Shown: positions 1 to 6,953 of the stretch, one piece after another
Numbering within the stretch: the first letter of the stretch is position 1
Layout of the letters: every line of letters starts with the position of its first letter
NCBI GenBank assembly: GCA_947469885.1
Contig: CANIQT010000006.1
Span: 62,001 to 126,000 of the forward strand
Length of the DNA stretch: 64,000 bases
Reading direction: 5' to 3'
Origin: Bacteroidota bacterium
Lineage (GTDB): Bacteria > Bacteroidota > Bacteroidia > 2-12-FULL-35-15
Made by a program: the position numbers and the translations under genes
The notes under the pieces: model-generated
The model's input: the letters and a program-made list of their open reading frames with translations, nothing else
What the model was told of the DNA's origin: nothing
The model's database searches: none

Positions 1-1
1 A

Positions 2-1297
2 ATGAAAATGATGAATGAAATGATGAAGATGAACGGGGATTTGGATGATATGGGAATGACAATGAGTTTAAACAAAATGGATATGAATTCGGTGATGTAT
101 CCAGAAATATCTGGAGAGGAAGAACCAGGAAAGAAAAAGAAGGAAGACAATATGAATATGGGCAATATGAAGATGGGAGATATGAAAATGAAGGATACAA
201 TGAATTTTGGAGTGAAAGAAGGAGAACAACACGAAACTGTTACTTTGAATTATGCAATGCTTAAATCTCCAACAAAAACAAACCTGCCCAAAGATGCACC
301 TGTAAAAGAATTAATGTTTGAACTTACAGGAAATATGAATAGGTATGTGTGGAGTATAGATAATAAAGTGGTTTCGGAAACGGATAAAATTTTAATTAAG
401 AAAGGAGAAAATGTAAGAATCATAATTCATAATAACTCCATGATGCGTCACCCGATGCACCTTCACGGGCACGATTTCCGTTTGTTAAACGGGGAAGGAG
501 ATTATGCACCATTGAAAAACATTGTGGATATTATGCCTATGGAAACAGACACTCTGGAATTTAATGCCAATGTATATGGCGACTGGTTTTTTCATTGCCA
601 CATCCTTTACCATATGATGAGCGGAATGGGAAGGGTATTTACTTATGAAAACCAACCTGGCAATCCTGAAATACCCAACTCGAAATTAGCACAACGAAAA
701 CTATTTGCTGATGACAGGAGATTTCATTTTATGACAAAAATAGGTATCGAAACGAATGGCAGCGATGGTGAAGCAATGTTTGCACAAACACGCTGGAAGG
801 TTAGCACGCTTTGGCATATGGGTTATCACGATGAACACGGGTATGAAAGTGAAACAATGATAGGAAGGTATTTTGGCAAAATGCAATGGCTTTATCCTTA
901 CATTGGTTTTGATTATCACTATAAAAAAGAAGGGATGCCGCAAAAAAATTTCTTTGACATTGAAGGAAGCCCTGAAAACATTTTTGGAAGTGAAAAAAAT
1001 AATTGGTTAGGGCAAGTAAGCAACAAAAACAACCGTCACACTGCTGTATTAGGTGTTGCTTATGTTTTGCCGATGCTGTTTGTTGCCGATGCGCGAATAG
1101 ATGGAGAAGGTAAATTCAGATTTCAATTAAGTAGAGAGGACGTGCCTGTTACAAAACGTTTACGTTTCGGGTTAATGATAAACACTGATAAGGAATATAT
1201 GGCTGGCTTCAGATATATAGCCACAAAATATTTGAGTTTGGGAACACATTATGACAGCGATATGGGATGGGGTGCTGGATTAGTTTTTACGTATTAA
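2..1297 (+). CDS. Multicopper oxidase, C-terminal part, with outer-membrane barrel-like tail (5' end outside window)
   Basis: The reading frame is open from the first bases, so the gene is cut by the window edge; the 431 visible residues are the C-terminal part. A Met-rich linker (about residues 45-67) precedes the last cupredoxin domain. That domain carries the copper ligands HPMHLHGH (about 150-157) and HCHILYHMMSGM (about 199-210), the type 1/3 site signature of CopA/PcoA-like periplasmic cuprous oxidases. After this domain come roughly 200 more residues with alternating aromatic strands ending in FTY, resembling a PcoB/CopB-type outer-membrane barrel. Role by family: oxidation of Cu(I) in the periplasm. 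The fused tail is read from sequence; its membrane placement is inference. It heads the copper island. Confidence 0.85.
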   Translation: MKMMNEMMKMNGDLDDMGMTMSLNKMDMNSVMYPEISGEEEPGKKKKEDNMNMGNMKMGDMKMKDTMNFGVKEGEQHETVTLNYAMLKSPTKTNLPKDAPVKELMFELTGNMNRYVWSIDNKVVSETDKILIKKGENVRIIIHNNSMMRHPMHLHGHDFRLLNGEGDYAPLKNIVDIMPMETDTLEFNANVYGDWFFHCHILYHMMSGMGRVFTYENQPGNPEIPNSKLAQRKLFADDRRFHFMTKIGIETNGSDGEAMFAQTRWKVSTLWHMGYHDEHGYESETMIGRYFGKMQWLYPYIGFDYHYKKEGMPQKNFFDIEGSPENIFGSEKNNWLGQVSNKNNRHTAVLGVAYVLPMLFVADARIDGEGKFRFQLSREDVPVTKRLRFGLMINTDKEYMAGFRYIATKYLSLGTHYDSDMGWGAGLVFTY

Positions 1298-1362
1298 AAA
1301 TATAAATGTGAAAAAAATTGGTTGAATATTTTAATCGCTATTTTAAAATAAATCCATATACG

Positions 1363-1473
1363 ATGGATAAGTGTATTGAAATAAGAATTATTTTATTAAT
1401 GTCTTTTATTGTTATTCTACTAATTTTGTTGGGATGGATGGTTTTAAGTATAGTTAATATGTTTTCGCAATAA
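1363..1473 (+). CDS. Possible 36-residue single-span membrane peptide
   Basis: A short frame encodes 36 residues that are almost entirely hydrophobic between residues 8 and 32 (start MDKCIEIR, then Ile/Leu/Val/Met-rich). It lies in the 350-bp gap after the oxidase gene. No clear ribosome site and no recognised family. It could be a genuine small membrane protein, as often seen in metal islands, or a remnant. Low certainty. Confidence 0.25.
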   Translation: MDKCIEIRIILLMSFIVILLILLGWMVLSIVNMFSQ

Positions 1474-1500
1474 AGCATTTTGAAGGATGAAGTTGCGCTG

Positions 1501-1587
1501 CGTTGTATTCTTATTAAACGTTTGTCTGTTTCGGCAAATTATGATTCACACTTTGGGGTTGGTGGTGGTTTGACTTTTACGTATTAA
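1501..1587 (+). pseudogene. Remnant of an outer-membrane copper protein C-terminus
   Basis: The 28 codons before the TAA at 1585-1587 translate to a tail that matches the last 28 residues of the preceding oxidase/barrel protein at 15 positions, including YDS, the Gly-rich strand and the terminal FTY. No start or upstream homology is seen. I read it as the surviving 3' end of a duplicated PcoB-like gene. This shows the region was duplicated and then eroded. Confidence 0.6.
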
Positions 1588-1648
1588 AAATAAAAAACAC
1601 ACGTGTACGATAGCGAAATGCTGGGCAGGTCAAATATATTTTTAATCT

Positions 1649-1942
1649 TTATTGCTGAAATCCTTCTATCAAAATCATTTTCGATGTTGCTGATTGATGT
1701 CGGATGCGTTTTGCAGGAGCATATTCCTCGGAGTTCCACCAGTGTTCAGCCTTTTCAGTAGTTGGAAATTCCAAAATCACTATTCTTTCCGGATTCCATT
1801 CGCCCTCCAGTGTCTTTGTTTTGCCACCTCGAACAATAAACTTGCCATCATATAAAGCAAGAGAAGCGGGTGTTAGTTTTTTATAACCTTCGTATTCTTG
1901 GGGATTATTAATTTTTATTTCAATGATGATGTATGCTGGCAT
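1649..1942 (-). CDS. DUF1330 family protein
   Basis: About 97 residues starting MPAYIIIEIKI, with the family features NPQEYEGYKK, a central GG-K-T-LEGEW and an ILEFP strand followed by a WWNSEEY helix. DUF1330 proteins are small dimeric ferredoxin-like alpha/beta proteins of unknown function. The start at 1942 is chosen because the fold begins at that Met; an in-frame Met at 1963 would add only seven poorly conserved residues. It is the only minus-strand gene in the metal island, with no obvious functional link. Confidence 0.75.
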   Translation of the reverse strand: MPAYIIIEIKINNPQEYEGYKKLTPASLALYDGKFIVRGGKTKTLEGEWNPERIVILEFPTTEKAEHWWNSEEYAPAKRIRHQSATSKMILIEGFQQ

Positions 1943-2195
1943 AACGTTTTTTTTGAATTGCAAATGTAATAATATTAATAAGGTATTTGCTTCAATAATT
2001 CACATATTGTATTTCAGGAAATGGTTGTCGGGTAACAGTGCGGTTGGTGAGCGGTCGGGCAAAAATAAATGTGGTGTTTTTTTGCGGTGTAATGTGCGGT
2101 GTGTTTGGATAAAAGCAAATGTGCAAGAAATTAGGGTGGGTTTGTCCTTTTTTTGCCTTTTTGGGCAATTCGGGACTTTTTAAAACGCCACTACT

Positions 2196-2437
2196 GATAC
2201 CGTTGTACTGACCCCACGATACCGTTATACTGACCCCACGATGTCGTTGTACTGACCCCATTATACCGTTGTACTGACCCCATTATACCGTTGTCCTGAC
2301 CCTATTATACCGTTGTACTGACCCTATTATACCGTTGTACGGATGGCATTATTACGGTTTACGGTTGTCATTATACCGTTGTACTGATGTCGGGATGGGT
2401 GGTAACGGTGTACATTATGGGGTTGTACTGTACCTAT
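2196..2437. repeat. 22-bp tandem repeat array, 11 units
   Basis: Eleven consecutive units keep an exact 22-bp period. The best-conserved core is ATACCGTTGTACTGACCCCA. Units 1-6 are nearly identical; unit 8 and the unit at 2394-2415 are strongly diverged, yet phase is never lost. The array sits in a gene-free stretch (1943-2877) and is followed at once by a strong hairpin. Function unknown; it is not coding, because frames crossing it have no recognisable protein. Confidence 0.9.
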
Positions 2438-2445
2438 TATAACGC

Positions 2446-2474
2446 CAAACTCCCCCAAATGTTGGGGGAGTTTG
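2446..2474. terminator. Perfect 13-bp hairpin after the 22-bp array
   Basis: CAAACTCCCCCAA and TTGGGGGAGTTTG form a perfect 13-bp stem with a 3-nt loop. There is no clean U-tract on either side, so it may be a processing or stalling hairpin or a factor site rather than a simple terminator. The rest of 2475-2650 shows nothing I can name. Confidence 0.55.
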
Positions 2475-2659
2475 ATGTAAATGTATGGGTAAATGATTGA
2501 TTTTTAACTACTTTATGCAGAAATTGTTACTTTTAACTTTGCGGAAACTGGTGTGTGGAATATGGAAGGGGTTTTGGAAATATTTTTTTTGTTATTATAT
2601 AAGCTCAACCTCAAGGGTTGCCCCTACTAAACTAAACTAAACACGGGTTATAAAAAAAC

Positions 2660-2693
2660 TGATAAATATCATATTCCAAACTGATAAATATCA
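2660..2693. promoter_or_regulatory. Paired FNR/CRP-like boxes upstream of the copper-storage gene
   Basis: Two identical palindromes, TGATAAATATCA at 2660-2671 and 2682-2693, lie 22 bp apart centre to centre. The TGAT-N4-ATCA pattern matches Crp/Fnr-family sites. The next start codon is at 2878. Sister pairs with the same spacing occur at 4042-4075 and 12483-12516. Confidence 0.6.
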
Positions 2694-2877
2694 TTGTGTG
2701 ACAATACTGATATGCGGATATTTGCTGTCTGAAAAGTATCGTAAAAAATATTCAAAACGTTTGATAAATCTGTGAACTATACAAATTGTTTCAAATATTA
2801 TGTAATGGCTGCCTTGAAAAAGTTGGAGATTTTTGTGCGGTTGTAAAAATTCATTTGCAACTCTAAATAAAATAAAG

Positions 2878-3228
2878 ATGAGCCACGAAAAATTTAAAGT
2901 TTGTATTGATGCCTGTAACAACTGTGCATCGGAATGTGAACATTGCGCTACTGCGTGTTCTAATGAAGCAGATGCTGCAAAGCAAGCGGAGTGTATTGAG
3001 CTTGACCGCTATTGTGCGGATATGTGCAGAATGGCTGCTGCTTTTATGGCACGTTCGGATAAGCATACGATTGGTTTTGTAAATAAGTTTTGCAACTTAT
3101 GTGCGGAGATTTGTAATGCTTGTGCTGATGAATGTGAAAAGCATACACAGCTTGAACATTGTAAAAAATGTGCAGAGGCTTGCAGGAAATGTGCTGCTGA
3201 ATGTGGCAAAATGAGTAAAGTGGCTTAA
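2878..3228 (+). CDS. Four-helix-bundle Cys-rich copper-binding protein (DUF326/Csp-like)
   Basis: 116 residues with about 20 cysteines in CxxC and CxxxC spacing on four predicted helices (CIDACNNCASECEHC, CADMC, CNLCAEICNACADEC, CKKCAEACRKCAAEC). This is the pattern of the copper storage protein family, which packs Cu(I) along the inside of a helical bundle. The start at 2878 (MSHEKFKVC) is preferred over an upstream in-frame Met at 2833 because the extra N-terminal residues are unlike the family and there is no signal peptide; a cytosolic location follows. It is downstream of paired FNR-like boxes and 70 bp upstream of the HMA chaperone, so co-transcription is likely. Confidence 0.85.
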   Translation: MSHEKFKVCIDACNNCASECEHCATACSNEADAAKQAECIELDRYCADMCRMAAAFMARSDKHTIGFVNKFCNLCAEICNACADECEKHTQLEHCKKCAEACRKCAAECGKMSKVA

Positions 3229-3298
3229 AACAAATTTCCTTTTCAGAGAGTTCCTGTTTTGGAATTTTCTGAATGGGGAATTTTTAAAGTGAAGGAAA

Positions 3299-3517
3299 AT
3301 GACAAGGGCATACGAAATAGAAGGAATGAGTTGCGGGGGTTGTGTGAACAATGTAAAGAGGGCATTGCTGCAAGTACCAGATGTTACAGAGGTGACAGTG
3401 CAACTAAATCCGCAGGGTGCAGTTATTACTATGAATAAATCTATTGGTATAGAAGTATTGCAAGCGGAACTTAACAAGGCCGGGCATTATACAATAAGGG
3501 AATTGGTTTCAAAATAA
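3299..3517 (+). CDS. Heavy-metal-associated (HMA) copper chaperone, copy A
   Basis: 72 residues forming one complete ferredoxin-like HMA domain with the Cu(I)-binding loop MSCGGC (residues 10-15). Family role: shuttling Cu(I) to P-type ATPases or sensors in the cytosol. A close paralogue lies at 14200-14418, sharing long stretches such as the segment after LNPQGAVIT. It sits between the copper-storage protein and a Lys-rich small protein, in what looks like one transcript. Confidence 0.9.
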   Translation: MTRAYEIEGMSCGGCVNNVKRALLQVPDVTEVTVQLNPQGAVITMNKSIGIEVLQAELNKAGHYTIRELVSK

Positions 3518-3567
3518 ACAGTGAATGAAAGCAAAAAATTATTAATAATAAATAAATACTAATGAAA

Positions 3568-3756
3568 ATGAAAAAAACAGAAATGAAAGTGCTAAAAGAA
3601 AAGCTTCTTATTGCAATTAAAAAAGTAATAAAGGACAATAAGGTTGACTTGACAACTAAAATGGAAAAGGTGGTTAAGAAATCAATTAAACAAATAGCAA
3701 AGAAGACTGCTCCTAAAAAGAACAGTGTTTTAACAAAAGTAAGTTCTAACAATTAA
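3568..3756 (+). CDS. Lys-rich 62-residue protein, copy A
   Basis: A very basic protein (Lys about one third of residues) with predicted helix LKEKLLIAIKKVIKDNK followed by a KKSIKQIAKKT tail. No family recognised; it resembles small histone-like or nucleic-acid-binding proteins in composition only. A paralogue at 5437-5628 is almost identical in DNA across the central 85 bp, which implies recent duplication. The start at 3568 aligns with the paralogue's start; an in-frame ATG lies two codons upstream at 3562. Confidence 0.65.
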   Translation: MKKTEMKVLKEKLLIAIKKVIKDNKVDLTTKMEKVVKKSIKQIAKKTAPKKNSVLTKVSSNN

Positions 3757-3782
3757 TTATTCACAATTTAAAATTAAAAAAT

Positions 3783-4004
3783 ATGTTATACGATGGTTAT
3801 CATTTTTGGGGAATGCACCTTGTTTGGTGGTTTGTATGGTTAATACTTTTGTTCTGGATTTTTGCAACGCCTTATGATGTGCCAGGGCAGCGGAGGAAAA
3901 AGGATTCTGCTCTTGATATTTTGAAGAAGCGATTTGCTTTGGGGGAAGTTACAAAAGAGGAGTACCAGGAAAGAAAAGCAATTTTAGAAAAGGATGAACG
4001 ATAA
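3783..4004 (+). CDS. SHOCT-domain small membrane protein, copy A
   Basis: 73 residues: Trp-rich transmembrane segment (about residues 8-28), a short basic linker, then a SHOCT motif (LDILKKRFALGEVTKEEYQERK, quoted here in part) typical of C-terminal oligomerisation tails. Function unknown. It is a paralogue of 15010-15231, and both lie in copies of the same duplicated segment next to an HMA chaperone. Confidence 0.8.
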   Translation: MLYDGYHFWGMHLVWWFVWLILLFWIFATPYDVPGQRRKKDSALDILKKRFALGEVTKEEYQERKAILEKDER

Positions 4005-4017
4005 TTCCTGGAATTGA
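3994..4017 (+). pseudogene. Seven-codon remnant of a small membrane gene
   Basis: Overlapping the end of the SHOCT gene, ATG-AAC-GAT-AAT-TCC-TGG reads MNDNSW and stops after one more codon. The intact counterpart behind copy B (15221-15328) begins MHDNSW and continues for 35 residues. This is therefore the truncated 5' end of that gene in copy A. Confidence 0.5.
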
Positions 4018-4041
4018 TTGGTCAGTGTGTTTGGTATTTAC

Positions 4042-4075
4042 TGATATAAATCATATTTCTGTTTGATATTTATCA
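4042..4075. promoter_or_regulatory. Paired FNR/CRP-like boxes upstream of the DUF4136 gene
   Basis: TGATATAAATCA (4042-4053) and TGATATTTATCA (4064-4075), 22 bp apart, separated by ATATTTCTGTT and followed by a T-run. This matches the layout at 12483-12516 almost base for base, so the two transcripts are likely co-regulated. The next start is at 4149. Confidence 0.6.
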
Positions 4076-4148
4076 TATTTTTTGGGTTGCAATCAGTCTA
4101 ATATTGTACCGTAAAAAATTAATTAAACGATTCTTAAAAACAAATACA

Positions 4149-4814
4149 ATGAAAAAGATAATTTTAAATTCAATTCTATCAGCTGGGCTGTTGGTAATTA
4201 TTTCTTTTGCGGCTTGTTCGGTTTACTATCCAAGCTATTCGGATTATGACAGGAGTGCAGATTTTAAAACTTATAAAACATTTGCCTGGCTGCCTTATAC
4301 CGATAGTGCAAGTACGCCTTACAACAATCAAATAATCCGCAATAACACACAAAATTATTTTACTCATTGTTTTGGACTGAGAGGTTATAAAATTGATTTG
4401 ACTTCTCCTGATATTTTGCTACAGATGATTATTAAAAGTGAAAAGCAGGAGAAGCTTGTAACAACCACTAATACTACATATCCGTCAGGGTATTACAATT
4501 CTAATAATTACAATTCTAATCCTTATTATTATCCGTATCCGAATAATTATTATTACAACGGGAGTTATAATTATCAGAACTATCAGCACCAGGGGTGGAC
4601 TACTACTACTACGCAAAAAGTGGAGTATATGAAAAGTTCGATAACGTTAAATGCGTTTGACAGGAAGCAAAATAAATTGGTATGGACATCAACTGCTGAA
4701 GGCGATATTTATGATGCGGATAATATAGAGGGTAATTTGCATCCTGCTGTATATGATATATTGGATAATTATCCGATTGCTCCTATTCATCCGCATAAAA
4801 AACCAACTCATTAA
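4149..4814 (+). CDS. DUF4136-like lipoprotein with Tyr/Asn-rich insert
   Basis: 221 residues. A lipoprotein signal peptide ends at the lipobox SFAAC (Cys about 21). The early YDRSADFKTYKTFAW is the hallmark of DUF4136 envelope lipoproteins, whose function is unknown. Between about residues 113 and 155 is an unusual low-complexity Tyr/Asn/Pro-rich stretch. The start at 4149 is chosen because it opens the signal peptide; an upstream in-frame Met at 4104 would bury it. First gene after the second FNR-like box pair and possibly the head of the cus transcript. Confidence 0.75.
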   Translation: MKKIILNSILSAGLLVIISFAACSVYYPSYSDYDRSADFKTYKTFAWLPYTDSASTPYNNQIIRNNTQNYFTHCFGLRGYKIDLTSPDILLQMIIKSEKQEKLVTTTNTTYPSGYYNSNNYNSNPYYYPYPNNYYYNGSYNYQNYQHQGWTTTTTQKVEYMKSSITLNAFDRKQNKLVWTSTAEGDIYDADNIEGNLHPAVYDILDNYPIAPIHPHKKPTH

Positions 4815-4831
4815 AACCTATCTTTTAAAAA

Positions 4832-5410
4832 ATGAAAAAACAAATTTGCGTTCTAAAAACAGTATTGTTTTTACTGATAGCACTGAATGCTGCAAGCCAA
4901 AATGAAAAAAGCGGAGTGTATCTGACTTTTAAAGATTATTTGAGTAATAAGTTGACGTATGAAATTAATTGTAAAACGGAAACTCATAAGATTAAATTGA
5001 ATGAGTTTCTGAATAAATCTTACATAACTGTGGTTCATAATGGTGAAAAATTCAATCTGAATAAAGACAGCATCTATGGATTTATTTCGTGTGATGAACC
5101 CCTTGCACGATTTCAAAATAAAGAACATTATTATTTGGATGAAAAAGGCGGGGTATGGATTTTCTTCAGGCTGGAAGGTAAATCTTCGGGTAAAACATTT
5201 TATACTGAAAAAATATATTATTTCAGTGTGAAAGGAGATGGAAAGTTGATGGAACTTTCGATAGAAAATTTGAAAAGTGCATTTCCGACTAATCATAAAT
5301 TTCACGATATGCTGGATGCTCAATTTAACAGTAGTGCAAAGATTGCAGAATATGATTCGTTTCATAAGATGTATAAGGTAAATCATCTTTTGGAAGAGGC
5401 AGGGAAATAA
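4832..5410 (+). CDS. Exported protein of unknown function
   Basis: 192 residues with a signal peptide (VLFLLIALNAASQ, cleavage near residue 23) and a mixed beta-rich mature part. No family recognised. It follows the DUF4136 gene by 17 bp and is co-directional with the cus genes, so an envelope role in metal stress is plausible but unproven. Confidence 0.6.
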   Translation: MKKQICVLKTVLFLLIALNAASQNEKSGVYLTFKDYLSNKLTYEINCKTETHKIKLNEFLNKSYITVVHNGEKFNLNKDSIYGFISCDEPLARFQNKEHYYLDEKGGVWIFFRLEGKSSGKTFYTEKIYYFSVKGDGKLMELSIENLKSAFPTNHKFHDMLDAQFNSSAKIAEYDSFHKMYKVNHLLEEAGK

Positions 5411-5436
5411 AAATAATTAACAATAAATAAAAAAAA

Positions 5437-5628
5437 ATGAAAAAAACAGAGAGAAAAGCGTTAAAGGAAAAACTTTTGACAGCAATTACAAAAGTAATTA
5501 AGGACAATAAGGTTGACTTGACAACTAAAATGGAAAAGGTGGTTAAGAAATCAATTAAACAAATTGCAAAGAAGACTGCTGGTAAAAAGAACATTGTGTC
5601 AGCAAATAATGGAAGGAAGCCGGAGTGA
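5437..5628 (+). CDS. Lys-rich small protein, copy B
   Basis: 63 residues, near-identical to copy A at 3568-3756 through the core KVIKDNKVDLTTKMEKVVKK and differing mainly in the tail (GKKNIVSANN). The two genes sit 1.7 kb apart in the same operon-like run. Basic, soluble, no signal peptide; function unknown. Confidence 0.65.
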   Translation: MKKTERKALKEKLLTAITKVIKDNKVDLTTKMEKVVKKSIKQIAKKTAGKKNIVSANNGRKPE

Positions 5629-5675
5629 TGCCTGCATAATTAAGTTAAACACATTGATAATTCCGGGATAAAAAA

Positions 5676-6953
5676 ATGATTGAAAAAATAATTTCGTGGT
5701 CAATTCATAACCGCTTTATTGTGTGGGTGGGAATACTTATGATTGTGGCGGGGGGTGTTTATTCTATTTATAAAACTCCGGTGGATGCACTTCCTGATTT
5801 ATCGGAGAACCAGGTTATTGTTTTTACGGAATGGATGGGTCGCAATCCGCAAATTATGGAGAACCAGGTTACGTACCCGCTTGTTTCTAACCTGCAAGGA
5901 ATTCCTAAAATAAAATCCATTCGTGCGGCATCAATGTTTGGTATGAGTTTCATTTTTGTTGTGTTTAATGATGATGTGGATATTTATTGGGCACGTACCA
6001 GAGTTCTTGAACGGTTGAATTATGCTCAAAAATTTTTACCTCCGGGAATCACACCTTCGCTTGGACCTGATGGAACGGGAGTGGGTCACGTATTTTGGTA
6101 CACTCTTGATGCACCTAATTATAATCTTGGTGAATTAAGAGCCTTGCAGGACTGGTATGTTAAGTTCGCTTTACAGCACGTGGATGGTGTGAGCGAAGTG
6201 GCTTCGTTCGGAGGTTTTCAGAAACAGTACCAGGTTTCCATTAACCCTTATAAACTTTTGTATTACAACATTCAGATGATGGATGTTGCTAAAGCTGTGA
6301 CTGCAAACAACAAAGATGTGGGTGGTAGTTTATATGAGTTTAATGATGCAGGGTTTATGGTGCAGGGGCTTGGGTATATTGAAAACATTGAGGACATTAA
6401 AAACATTGCAATAGGGAGTTATAAATCTATTCCAATAAAGTTGAGTGATGTTGCGACTGTTCAGATGAGCAGCGATTTGCGTTTGGGAATTACGGAAGAG
6501 AATGGTGAAGGAGAAGTGGTGGGTGGAATAGTGGTGGCGCGTTACGGAGAAAATGCGAAAGATGTTATTGAACGGGTAAAAATAAAAATGAAGGATGTGG
6601 AAAAAGGTTTGCCGGAGGGAGTGAAATTTAAGATTGCTTATGACCGCAGCAACTTAATTCTTGCGTCTATTGATACGCTTACAGAAGCCTTGTGGCAGGA
6701 AATTCTTATTGTGGCATTTATTGTGATTATTTTCCTGTTCCACGTGAGGAGTGGATTAGTTGCCATCATCTCTATTATTCTTTCTGTTTTAATTGGTTTT
6801 ATTTTAATGTATCTGTTTGGAATTACTTCAAACATTATGTCATTAGGCGGAATTGCTCTTGCAATAGGCGATGTGGTTGACCCAGGAATAGTGATGGCGG
6901 AAAATGCTTATCGGTCGTTAACAGATTATGCCATTAAAAAGAAAGCGGAATGA
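5676..6953 (+). CDS. cusA: CusA-type heavy-metal RND efflux pump, N-terminal half
   Basis: 425 residues covering TM1, the first porter domain and TM2-4 of an HME-RND pump. Family signatures are VDALPDLSENQVIVFTEW (about residues 31-48), the trimer funnel region, and the TM4 motif GDVVDPGIVMAENAYR, where most CusA proteins have a VDAAIVMIEN-like sequence. The frame ends at TGA 6951-6953 in the cytoplasmic loop after TM4, and the second half starts at the overlapping ATG (6950). Together they total about 1060 residues, the usual CusA length. This is either a genuinely split gene, a -1 frameshift site or a one-base error; the overlap is read directly. Confidence 0.85.
   Translation: MIEKIISWSIHNRFIVWVGILMIVAGGVYSIYKTPVDALPDLSENQVIVFTEWMGRNPQIMENQVTYPLVSNLQGIPKIKSIRAASMFGMSFIFVVFNDDVDIYWARTRVLERLNYAQKFLPPGITPSLGPDGTGVGHVFWYTLDAPNYNLGELRALQDWYVKFALQHVDGVSEVASFGGFQKQYQVSINPYKLLYYNIQMMDVAKAVTANNKDVGGSLYEFNDAGFMVQGLGYIENIEDIKNIAIGSYKSIPIKLSDVATVQMSSDLRLGITEENGEGEVVGGIVVARYGENAKDVIERVKIKMKDVEKGLPEGVKFKIAYDRSNLILASIDTLTEALWQEILIVAFIVIIFLFHVRSGLVAIISIILSVLIGFILMYLFGITSNIMSLGGIALAIGDVVDPGIVMAENAYRSLTDYAIKKKAE

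Noticed and set aside
1992-2261. Protein-coding frames across the 22-bp array
   Set aside because: Overlapping frames on both strands reflect the repeats; composition is not protein-like.
2604-2625. Hairpin from CTCAACCTCAAGGGTTGCCCC as terminator
   Set aside because: Stem AACC-CTCAA-GGGTT is short and imperfect with no T-run.
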